A DNA stretch of 64,000 bases from Paludibacter sp. (GTDB lineage: Bacteria; Bacteroidota; Bacteroidia; Bacteroidales; Paludibacteraceae): assembly GCA_019163375.1 (NCBI GenBank), contig JAFLKK010000007.1:469813-533812 (forward strand), written 5' to 3'. The notes beneath the pieces are model-generated. The model saw only the letters and a list, made by a program, of their open reading frames with translations, was not told the DNA's origin and made no database searches. The number at the start of each line of letters is the position of its first letter. The stretch's first letter is position 1. This document shows, one piece after another, positions 25,548-34,114 of the stretch. A program made the position numbers and the translations under genes.

Positions 25548-27386
25548 TCAGCGAAGCAAATATCTGTATTCCTTTTCAATTCCCGCCCTCATCTTTATAC
25601 TGTCATTCACCATCGCCCCGTTATTTTCCCATGTATTGCCGGGACCATTGGCGTTTTTCAGGAATTTATCTCCATCGGTACGGTTATCTTTCAGGGTGAT
25701 AAACGATGAACCTTCGTCGGTATACAAATAGAACCACCAGGTAGGATCGTGTACATATCCGGGCTTGTAAATGTCGTGAATATAGTTTTCGGATATCACC
25801 GTTTTAGGCTGTGAACCCAGCGTGTAAATGCCCGCAACATCGTACATATGTTTAGCATAATGATGAATATTGTTGGCATGCACGCGATTGTTGCGCATGC
25901 AATTCACAGTCTGATTCCAACCCCATCCAAGGTTAATACCCGTATACGAAACCTCACTGATTTCGTTGTGCTCGATATTAATGTTACTCACATAGCCGGC
26001 ACAAATAGCCACACAGCCCCAGTCTTCATTCGTCACATCGGTAAACAAATTGTTTTTGATCTGCTGACCGTTACAGACTTCACGCTTATCAGCAGGATCG
26101 TAGGGCAAATGCGTTTCGAGTGAAGCGGGCGAGAAACTTCCCACCACCAAACCATTACCCACAATATCGCGGAACGTACAGCCTTCCACTTTACCACCTC
26201 TTGCTCCAGAGATATAATCCAAACCTGAATAACCCAAATGCTCGAAACGGCAATTTTCAAAGTCGATATTATTAGCTCCGGTCACAGTAACTGCTGCCGC
26301 CGGGCGACCCAACCAACCCTGATTATCGAGTTTGTGATTGTTATCCGTACGAATAATTTTGGGACTGACCTTGTATGCTTCGGTCAGATACATACCGGCC
26401 TGCAAAGGCACATGTCCTTTTTCCGATGGGCGCATCCATGTGCTGTAATTAAAACTGATATTTTTGAAAATAACGTTCTCCACCGGACGATCAGAAGTTC
26501 CCTCTACTTGTACTAATGTTTCAACAGCCGGAGCAATTATCTCCACCCGATTGGGATTCTCGCCGGCAAGTGGATAATAATAAAGTTTATTTGTTTTAAT
26601 ATCATGATACCATTCACCGGGCTGGTCGAGCAACTCGATGGCATTAGTGAGATAAAATGGTGAATTTACTCCTTTGCCAATCATGGGTCGTGGCCACGGA
26701 TGCTCAAACTGAAGACGACTCTCGGGATTATGAAAACGTACAGCTGCCAAGTCTCCATAAACTTCGATAGATTTGATGCGCAGGTTGGCCACACACCACA
26801 TTTCGTGTAATACCATTTCGACATAAGGTGCTTTCAGAATGGATTTCACCGCAGCAGCAGGTACCCAAAGTATCTCGTTGGCGGCAGCATTACTGCGAAT
26901 GCGATACATCTTTTCGAAATCAACCACATCGCGGGCACGAACCGCCTTGCGACCGTTTACCCACAGTTGTCGAAAATCAAGCGGACGCCCATTAAAATCA
27001 GGAACATCAGCCACCCAATATTTTCCGGACTTTTTCCAGTCTGCGATTTTTACGCCACCACTCAACACTACATTCTCATTTGCAGCTCCGCAAATAATGG
27101 TTGGCGATTGAGCTGTACCACTATCTTCAGGACGAATAAAAACCGACTCATATTGAGTATAAGTTCCACCTTTCATGACTATCTGAATCCCGTTTTCGGT
27201 TCCAACAGCATTTAGTCGACGCAACTCACGTGCCTGGCGCAAAGCAGCCGAAAGTGTTGCTTTTGGAGCTGAAACTGAACCAACATTCTTATCATTTCCC
27301 GAAGGGGAAACATAAATATTGGTGGCATTGACACACTGCCCTGTAGATAAAAAAATGAGAACTATGTATTTGACTAATTGATTCAT
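25548..27386 (-). CDS. Parallel beta-helix glycosidase, probably GH141 alpha-L-fucosidase
   Basis: 612 residues with signal peptide (~1-21). After TNIYVSPSGNDKNVGSVSAPKATLSAAL comes a right-handed parallel beta-helix with repeated short N-x-I/F-rungs (NVIFKNISFNYS, NIDFENCRFEHLGYSGLDYI, NNIHHYAKHMYDVAGIYTLG). GH141, founded by an RG-II alpha-L-fucosidase (BT1002 as I recall), has this fold and length and stands between GH78 and GH127 genes just as here. The alternative is a generic pectate-lyase-like beta-helix protein; no lyase motif was seen. The gap to GH127 holds a perfect 32-bp palindrome. Confidence 0.72.
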   Translation of the reverse strand: MNQLVKYIVLIFLSTGQCVNATNIYVSPSGNDKNVGSVSAPKATLSAALRQARELRRLNAVGTENGIQIVMKGGTYTQYESVFIRPEDSGTAQSPTIICGAANENVVLSGGVKIADWKKSGKYWVADVPDFNGRPLDFRQLWVNGRKAVRARDVVDFEKMYRIRSNAAANEILWVPAAAVKSILKAPYVEMVLHEMWCVANLRIKSIEVYGDLAAVRFHNPESRLQFEHPWPRPMIGKGVNSPFYLTNAIELLDQPGEWYHDIKTNKLYYYPLAGENPNRVEIIAPAVETLVQVEGTSDRPVENVIFKNISFNYSTWMRPSEKGHVPLQAGMYLTEAYKVSPKIIRTDNNHKLDNQGWLGRPAAAVTVTGANNIDFENCRFEHLGYSGLDYISGARGGKVEGCTFRDIVGNGLVVGSFSPASLETHLPYDPADKREVCNGQQIKNNLFTDVTNEDWGCVAICAGYVSNINIEHNEISEVSYTGINLGWGWNQTVNCMRNNRVHANNIHHYAKHMYDVAGIYTLGSQPKTVISENYIHDIYKPGYVHDPTWWFYLYTDEGSSFITLKDNRTDGDKFLKNANGPGNTWENNGAMVNDSIKMRAGIEKEYRYLLR

Positions 27387-27404
27387 TTTATGATTTTTTT
27401 TTGT

Positions 27405-27436
27405 GTGTAGAGACGCACGGCCGTGCGTCTCTACAC
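27405..27436. repeat. Perfect 32-bp palindrome (GTAGAGACGCACGG half-site)
   Basis: Each 16-nt half is the exact complement of the other; a related gtgcgtctttac follows at ~27455. This is a dispersed-repeat type known from many bacterial genomes. It lies between the 3' end of GH127 and the start of GH141 and could affect coupling between them. A poly-T run precedes it on the plus strand. Confidence 0.85.
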
Positions 27437-27477
27437 TGCTGTTATCACACTTCCGTGCGTCTTTACGTGATACGTCA

Positions 27478-29565
27478 TCATTTTACCAACGGCATCCATA
27501 CCGTCATATCCATTTTGCCACGGTTACCCCATGCATAGTAGGGGATAAGAGTAATATTGACCGTTTTATCCGTTCTTCCAACCGGACGATACAAAGTATT
27601 TTTCCACGAATCCTCGTTTGTTAGTCGGGCAGTACCATCCAAAACAACCACCGGACTTCCGGCAATAGTTGTTTTGCGCGGACTGAATTTCATATCAGTC
27701 GGAATCAACACGTTATCAATCGATTTTCCTCCGATAACATCAACACCTTCGAGACAATACACCAACGGTCCGCGCTTCACAACGGTCTGGTTACGGGTTT
27801 CTTCCACCAAAGGATTCGATTCAATTAATTTTACCGGCATATCCAATACCAATTCAACCACATCCCCTTTTTTCCACACACGGTTAATCTGTGTATACGA
27901 ATTGGCTTTATTATCAGCCGCAAAAGATTGTCCATTTACGGTTACAGTTGCTTTTTCGCACCACTCCGGAATTCGAAGATACAGTGAAAATGCTTTTTTG
28001 GGAGCTTTTTCTACCGATATTTTTATGGCACCATCCCATGGGTAATCAGTGGTTTGCGATAGCTTAATTTTACCGGTTGAATTAATAGCCGTTTCCAACT
28101 GGCTTCCACCGTAGAGATTGCACCAAACGGCATTTTCGCTCAGCGTGTAGGCATAATCTTGTACTTGTGTGAGCGTGCGCACGGTATTGGGCGGACAACA
28201 GTTACACAGTTTAATGTACAGCTCACGCTCTTTCGACCATCGCAAAGTGTATGGAAATTCATGCGAGATGCGCAAAGGATTGGTATAAAAGAATTTTGTT
28301 CCGTCTAAACTGATGCCACTCAACACGCTGTTATAAAGAGCCGTTTCCACAACATCGGCATATTTAGCTTCGCCGGTAACCTGCAACATTCGCCAGTTGA
28401 AAAGCATATTGCCAATGTTAGCACAGGTTTCGTTATGCGCCGTGCTATTGGGTAGCTGATACGCTCTTCCGTAACTTTGATGCACTTTTTGAATGCTATC
28501 GGGGGTATAAAAAATGCCATCGGGCGAAGTGCCATCGTACAAAGCTCCACATGCACCGGTAACATACATTTTACGGTTAACGATATCATTCCAGATGCTC
28601 GTGAGGTTTTTCATTAGCTGTTCTTCGCCGGTTTCGGCATACACATCGGCCACGCCTGCGTATAAATAATTGGCACGCACGGCATGACCCATGGCATTGT
28701 ATTGTTTCCGAAAAGGAATGCGATCCTGATTATCGTCCGTACCGCTTTGCACCATTCCGCGTATATCAATCAGATTTTTCGATAACTCCAGATAGCGTGG
28801 ATTCTTAGTTTCGCGATACATTTCCACCACACCCATGTAGTGCGAAGGGCAAATCGCATTGCGGGCCAGTTCGGCCGAAGCTGTTTCGTAAAAATGACAT
28901 AGAAAATCGGTAGCTTTGATAGCAATGTTCAACAAGGTGGTTTTGCCAGTAGCCCGGTGATGAATAACGCCTGCCATCATCAGATGTCCTAAATTGTAAG
29001 TCTCAAAATTTAGTCGGTTCTCGAACGCTTTATCATCTTTCTTGCCAACACTCGTTCCGGTTACAATATTATCGTGTTTGTGCGAATCGACCCCTTTATT
29101 CATTTCAGAAATGATTACCGGCGTATGAATATATCCGTCCTGACGTTGCACTTTAGCTATGACAGCAATAATCTCATCCATCATTTTATCAAGTTTTGGA
29201 TCTTTCGTTTGTGCATAAACAGAAGCAACTCCTTCGAAAAACTTATAAAAATCACCATCGTGAAAAGGAGGACCACTGTGAGTTCCATCACATTGACCCG
29301 CAGCAATTTCAAAATTGCGATACGCATGACTCAGATCAGCATCTTTGAGCGTATGCCACATCGATTGTATCATTGTATCTTTAATAATTGCATACCGTTC
29401 GTTCCAAAAACCATTGGTCCAGTGAACAGCATCGATGTCGGTACTGTTCATTTTAGCATATTTACTCACAGAAGTGTTCGTGAGTCCCCGGTTTTGTGCA
29501 TTCACCGAAAAACAAAAAATTAAAAGAAAAAGGAAGAAGTGTTTTTTTGCGTAGTGCATTTGCAT
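27478..29565 (-). CDS. GH127-family beta-L-arabinofuranosidase-type glycosidase
   Basis: 695 residues with signal peptide (~1-23). (alpha/alpha)6 barrel (~45-470) plus C-terminal beta-sandwiches. HNETCANIG holds the Glu and Cys metal ligands and KLCNCCPPN the catalytic and zinc-binding cysteines of GH127, a cysteine-nucleophile glycosidase family. Family members release beta-L-arabinofuranose; in the RG-II locus of B. thetaiotaomicron the GH127 next to GH141 is, from memory, assigned to aceric acid, so that sugar is the likeliest target but not provable here. Divergent from the GH43-like gene across a 172-bp gap. Confidence 0.88.
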   Translation of the reverse strand: MQMHYAKKHFFLFLLIFCFSVNAQNRGLTNTSVSKYAKMNSTDIDAVHWTNGFWNERYAIIKDTMIQSMWHTLKDADLSHAYRNFEIAAGQCDGTHSGPPFHDGDFYKFFEGVASVYAQTKDPKLDKMMDEIIAVIAKVQRQDGYIHTPVIISEMNKGVDSHKHDNIVTGTSVGKKDDKAFENRLNFETYNLGHLMMAGVIHHRATGKTTLLNIAIKATDFLCHFYETASAELARNAICPSHYMGVVEMYRETKNPRYLELSKNLIDIRGMVQSGTDDNQDRIPFRKQYNAMGHAVRANYLYAGVADVYAETGEEQLMKNLTSIWNDIVNRKMYVTGACGALYDGTSPDGIFYTPDSIQKVHQSYGRAYQLPNSTAHNETCANIGNMLFNWRMLQVTGEAKYADVVETALYNSVLSGISLDGTKFFYTNPLRISHEFPYTLRWSKERELYIKLCNCCPPNTVRTLTQVQDYAYTLSENAVWCNLYGGSQLETAINSTGKIKLSQTTDYPWDGAIKISVEKAPKKAFSLYLRIPEWCEKATVTVNGQSFAADNKANSYTQINRVWKKGDVVELVLDMPVKLIESNPLVEETRNQTVVKRGPLVYCLEGVDVIGGKSIDNVLIPTDMKFSPRKTTIAGSPVVVLDGTARLTNEDSWKNTLYRPVGRTDKTVNITLIPYYAWGNRGKMDMTVWMPLVK

Positions 29566-29737
29566 ATCGTTAATAGTGTGACATTATTTCTCTATTGACG
29601 AAACAAAAAGCCTTTTTGTACTGCTGAAAACAAGATGAAATACTACATGGCTCTATTCTTCAATTTTTAGTTTCATTGAGTACTATTCCAACCTTTCTTC
29701 GTCTAAATAATAGTTTTCACGAGATAAAAAAAGATTT

Positions 29738-30736
29738 ATGTTTAGAATTTGTACGTTAAAAATAAGATTGAAACCTTTAATATTAATCACTTTACTGTTT
29801 GCACTTCAGTGCAGTTATGCAGAGAAGAACATTTTCGTTTCCACCTCATTTCACGAACCTGCCAACGAAGGATTACGGTTTATTTACAGTAGAGATGGTA
29901 TGCACTGGGACAGTATTCCCGGCACTTGGTTGAAACCGACAATTGGAAATCAAAAGGTGTTGCGTGACCCATCTATCACTCAAACTCCTGATGGCACTTT
30001 CCATTTAGTATGGACCAGCAGTTGGAAAGGGGATCTGGGATTTGGCTATGCTTATTCGAAAGACCTCATTCATTGGTCGAAACAACAATTGATACCGGTT
30101 ATGAAAAGTGAACCGACGACAGTAAACGTATGGGCCCCTGAAATTTTTTACAACAATGAAAAAGCAGAGTTTGTAGTTGTTTGGGCATCGTGCGTCCCAA
30201 ATCGATATAAATGCGGTATTGAAGATGAGAAAAACAATCATCGGTTGTTTTATATGACAACTAAAAATTTTAAAACCTTATCACCAACGAAGCTTCTTTA
30301 CGATCCGGGCTTCAGTTCAATAGATGGTACCATTGTAAAACGAGCTAAAAACGATTATGTGTTGGTATTTAAAGACAACACCCGCCCCAACCGGAATTTG
30401 AAAGTGGCCTTTGCAAAATCACCCACGGGTCCTTACTCGAAAGCAAGCTCTACATTTTCCGAAAATTTTGTAGAAGGACCTACTGTTGAAAAGCTTGGTG
30501 ATAGATACCTCATCTATTTTGACGAGTACAAGAAATTTTCATTCGGAGCTGTTGCAACGAAAGATTTTATTCATTATTCCAACATATCAAAAGAAGTTTC
30601 AGTTCCAAAAGATCATAAGCACGGTACCATTTTCCAAGCATCTGCTTCGACTGTCGACAATCTATTAAGAATCAGTCATTTGAGTCTTAATCAAAAAACA
30701 GACACTACTACTACCATTCTTTCAGCAGTTAAGTAA
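29738..30736 (+). CDS. GH43-like five-bladed beta-propeller glycosidase
   Basis: 332 residues, signal peptide (~1-28, LKPLILITLLFALQCSYA). Propeller motifs follow the GH43 order: VLRDPSITQT (general base Asp), NVWAPEIFY, a pKa-modulating Asp in FSSIDGTIV, and NFVEGPTVEK with the general acid Glu. GH43 members act on arabinofuranose, xylose or galactose. It stands directly before the GH143-GH142 gene; one candidate role is an arabinose unit of an RG-II side chain. Sub-family could not be decided. First gene of the plus-strand half of the locus; the next gene has its own promoter 38 bp downstream of its stop. Confidence 0.8.
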   Translation: MFRICTLKIRLKPLILITLLFALQCSYAEKNIFVSTSFHEPANEGLRFIYSRDGMHWDSIPGTWLKPTIGNQKVLRDPSITQTPDGTFHLVWTSSWKGDLGFGYAYSKDLIHWSKQQLIPVMKSEPTTVNVWAPEIFYNNEKAEFVVVWASCVPNRYKCGIEDEKNNHRLFYMTTKNFKTLSPTKLLYDPGFSSIDGTIVKRAKNDYVLVFKDNTRPNRNLKVAFAKSPTGPYSKASSTFSENFVEGPTVEKLGDRYLIYFDEYKKFSFGAVATKDFIHYSNISKEVSVPKDHKHGTIFQASASTVDNLLRISHLSLNQKTDTTTTILSAVK

Positions 30737-30744
30737 AACTTCAT

Positions 30745-30752
30745 TATCTTTG
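30745..30752 (+). promoter_or_regulatory. Bacteroidota -7 promoter element before GH143-GH142
   Basis: TATCTTTG, a perfect TAnnTTTG, 22 bp before the start codon, in a 38-bp intergenic gap. Predicts a separate transcript with a very short leader. Confidence 0.6.
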
Positions 30753-30774
30753 CATTCAAGCTCTTACAGTCAAG

Positions 30775-33700
30775 ATGAAAAAAACAAACTTTATATTTTT
30801 TGTCTGGATATTGTTTTGCGTATCGACAAATCAGCTCCAGGCACAAAACAAAATCCATTTTACAGGCACCACACTAGCCAATCCTGCTTACCACGATGGA
30901 CAACTATCGCCGGTGGTTGGGGTTCATAATATTCAGGTGATGCGCGCCAATCGCCAACATCCTGATGCGTCAAACTGCAACGGCTGGACGTACAATCACC
31001 AACCCATGTTGGCTTATTGGAATGGTGTTTTTTACCTTCAATACCTCAGCGGTGAGGTGGGCGAACATATTCCACCATCGCAAACTTTTCTCCAAACGTC
31101 TACCGATGGTTATACTTGGACAAATCCGCAGGTTTTGTTCCCCATTTACAAAGTACCCGATGGTTTTACAAAACCTGAATATCCGGGTGTTGCGAAAGAT
31201 TTGACTGCCATTATGCATCAGCGTGTGGGTTTTTATGTTTCCAAAGCTGGAAAATTAATTACCATGGCTAATTATGGCGTGGCGTTGGACAAAAAAGATG
31301 ACCCGAACGATGGTAATGGCATCGGGCGTGTGGTGCGTGAAATTAAAAAAGATGGTTCTTTAGGCGCGATATATTTCATTTATTACAATCATGGTTTTAA
31401 TGCTAAAAATACGGCCTATCCCCATTTTTCAAAAAGCAAAGACAAAGCTTTCCGACTTGCCTGTCAGGAGATTTTGGATAATCCGTTGTATATGATGCAG
31501 TGGGTGGAAGAGGCGGACCGAGGCGATAAATTAATTCCGCTCGACAAAGGCTACAAAGCGTTTTGCTACTATCATTTACCCGGTGGGAAAGTGGCTTCGC
31601 TGTGGAAACACGCGCTCACATCTATCAGCGAAGATGGCGGACGCACCTGGGTGCAACCCGTGGAACGTGCCAAAGGATTCGTAAATAGCAATGCCAAAAT
31701 ATGGGGACAACGACTCACTGACGGAAGCTACGCAACGGTTTACAATCCCTCGGAATTTCGCTGGCCGCTGGCCATTTCCACATCGGCCGATGGACTGAAT
31801 TACACAACGTTGAATCTGGTTCATGGCGAAATTACACCTATGCGTTACGGTGGAAATTACAAATCGTACGGTCCACAATATACCCGTGGTATTCAGGAAG
31901 GTAACGGTATTCCTGCCGATAAAAATATGTGGGTGACCTACAGCGTAAACAAAGAAGATATGTGGGTGTCGCGCATTCCGGTACCGATAAAAATTACGCC
32001 TACAACTCACGCCAATGACAATTTTGAAAATTATACCAAAGTAGCTGAACTTACCGATTGGAATATCTATTCTCCACTTTGGGCACCCGTTTCGATCCAA
32101 AAAGTAAATGGCAAAAACTGGTTGACTTTGTCGGACAAAGATCCTTTTGATTACGCTAAAATTGAACGTAAAATTCCGGCTTCGAAAGAATTAAAAGTAG
32201 CATTCGAAGTGCAGGCTGAACAAATGGATAAAGGTGTTTTGCGTATCGAGTTTCTGGATGAAAAAGGCATTGCCTGTTCACGTTTGGAAATGACCAACGA
32301 AGGTGTATTTCGTGCAAAAGGTGGTTCACGTTTTTCAAACTTTATGAAATACGAAGCCGGAAAAATCTACCGCGTGGAAGCCAAGCTTTCGGTGGCAAAT
32401 CGCAGCATAACGCTGTCGGTTGATGGAAAGCAGGTGGGAGTTCGTATATTTTACGCTCCGGTGGCCAGCATCGAACGCATAACGTTTTGTACAGGCGCTC
32501 CACGTACTTTCCCAACACCCGAAACTCCTGCCGATCAGGATTATGACGTATCGAATGCCGGTGAACAAGAGCCATTAGCAGTTTTCCGAATCGCTAATTT
32601 TAAAACCGAATCGTTGGATGCAGATGCAAGTGCCTCGGTACTGAAGTTTAATGATTTCAGACATTATGTGGATTATTTTAATAAAATGGAAAATGAAAAT
32701 ATTGTACAAGCCATACCAAATGCAAAAGCAGCCGACTGGATGGAGCAAAATATTCCATTGTTCGAATGTCCGCAGAAGAATTTCGAAGAACTGTATTATT
32801 ATCGCTGGTGGACATTGCGTAAGCACATCAAAGAAACTCCGGTTGGCTATGGCATGACTGAATTTTTGGTCAACAGAACCTATGCCGATAAATACAATTT
32901 AATATCGTGTGCATTCGGACATCATACCTACGAGAGTCGCTGGTTGCGCGATACTACTTTTCTGAATCAAATTACGCGCACCTGGTACCGTGGCAACGAA
33001 GGCGCACCCATGAAAAAAATGATGAACTTCAGTTCATGGAACATCGATGCGCAACTGAATCGTTATTTTGTAACCGGCGATAAGGCTTTTTTACTTGATA
33101 TGCTGAACGATTTGGAAGCAGAATACCAGCGTTGGGAAAGCACACACCGCTTGAAAAACGGACTTTTTTGGCAGGGCGATGTGCAGGACGGCATGGAAGA
33201 AACCATCAGTGGCGGACGCAAAAAACAATTTGCCCGTCCCACCATCAACAGTTATATGTATGGCAATGCCAAAGCGCTGTCAACCATATTTACATTGGCA
33301 GGAAAAGATGAGAAATCAAAACTTTACAGCCAAAAAGCGGATACCATTAAAACCCTTATTCAAAACAAACTTTGGGGTGAAAAATTAGGATTCTTCGAAA
33401 CCTTGCGAAAAGACTCACTGGCCAATGTGCGTGAGTTTATTGGTTATTTGCCCTGGTATTTCAATATGCCAACACCCACAAAATGCGATAGCACTTGGTT
33501 GCAATTAGCCGACGAAAAAGGCTTTTCGGCTCCATTCGGCATGACAACAGCCGAACGCCGGCACCCGGAATTCCGAACCCGTGGCGTGGGAAAATGTGAA
33601 TGGGATGGTTCGGTATGGCCGTTTGCAACTTCGCAGGTACTTACGGCTATGGCTAATTTCATAAACAATTATAATCAAAAAACAGCTACCGACAGTTTGT

Positions 33701-34107
33701 ATTTCAATGTTTTTGAAAAGTTAGTCGAATCACAATCGTATCGTGGTCGTCCGTACATTGGCGAATACCTCGACGAAGTTACCGGTTACTGGCTCAAAGG
33801 CGATCAGGAACGCAGTCGATACTACAATCATTCCACTTTCAACGATTTAATTATTACCGGACTGGTGGGTCTTCGTCCACGGATGGATAATACAATTGAA
33901 GTAAATCCTTTATTACCCGATGGAAAATGGGACTGGTTTTGTCTGGACAATGTACTGTATCACGGTCATAACCTAACCATTATCTGGGATAAAAACGGCC
34001 AAAAATATCATTTAGGAAAAGGATTAAGAATATTGGTGGATGGAAAAGAAGTGGACTCTGCTCCAACTTTATCAAAATTAATTATTAAAGATATTCTGAA
34101 ATATTAG
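30775..34107 (+). CDS. GH143-GH142 bifunctional RG-II glycosidase
   Basis: 1110 residues with signal peptide (~1-24). The N-terminal ~25-420 is a beta-propeller with Asp-box-like turns (TDGYTWTNP, SEDGGRTWVQP); ~430-610 is a concanavalin-like sandwich; ~650-1060 is an (alpha/alpha)6 barrel (FGHHTYESRWLRD, GKCEWDGSVWPFATSQVL). This size and order match the RG-II enzyme BT1020 as I recall it: GH143 releases 2-keto-3-deoxy-lyxo-heptulosarate (Dha) and GH142 the beta-L-arabinofuranose attached to it (chain D), so one polypeptide would take down a whole side chain. Downstream GH78 follows after 7 bp and GH28 after a further 68 bp: one operon. Confidence 0.82.
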   Translation: MKKTNFIFFVWILFCVSTNQLQAQNKIHFTGTTLANPAYHDGQLSPVVGVHNIQVMRANRQHPDASNCNGWTYNHQPMLAYWNGVFYLQYLSGEVGEHIPPSQTFLQTSTDGYTWTNPQVLFPIYKVPDGFTKPEYPGVAKDLTAIMHQRVGFYVSKAGKLITMANYGVALDKKDDPNDGNGIGRVVREIKKDGSLGAIYFIYYNHGFNAKNTAYPHFSKSKDKAFRLACQEILDNPLYMMQWVEEADRGDKLIPLDKGYKAFCYYHLPGGKVASLWKHALTSISEDGGRTWVQPVERAKGFVNSNAKIWGQRLTDGSYATVYNPSEFRWPLAISTSADGLNYTTLNLVHGEITPMRYGGNYKSYGPQYTRGIQEGNGIPADKNMWVTYSVNKEDMWVSRIPVPIKITPTTHANDNFENYTKVAELTDWNIYSPLWAPVSIQKVNGKNWLTLSDKDPFDYAKIERKIPASKELKVAFEVQAEQMDKGVLRIEFLDEKGIACSRLEMTNEGVFRAKGGSRFSNFMKYEAGKIYRVEAKLSVANRSITLSVDGKQVGVRIFYAPVASIERITFCTGAPRTFPTPETPADQDYDVSNAGEQEPLAVFRIANFKTESLDADASASVLKFNDFRHYVDYFNKMENENIVQAIPNAKAADWMEQNIPLFECPQKNFEELYYYRWWTLRKHIKETPVGYGMTEFLVNRTYADKYNLISCAFGHHTYESRWLRDTTFLNQITRTWYRGNEGAPMKKMMNFSSWNIDAQLNRYFVTGDKAFLLDMLNDLEAEYQRWESTHRLKNGLFWQGDVQDGMEETISGGRKKQFARPTINSYMYGNAKALSTIFTLAGKDEKSKLYSQKADTIKTLIQNKLWGEKLGFFETLRKDSLANVREFIGYLPWYFNMPTPTKCDSTWLQLADEKGFSAPFGMTTAERRHPEFRTRGVGKCEWDGSVWPFATSQVLTAMANFINNYNQKTATDSLYFNVFEKLVESQSYRGRPYIGEYLDEVTGYWLKGDQERSRYYNHSTFNDLIITGLVGLRPRMDNTIEVNPLLPDGKWDWFCLDNVLYHGHNLTIIWDKNGQKYHLGKGLRILVDGKEVDSAPTLSKLIIKDILKY

Positions 34108-34114
34108 ATAGGAT

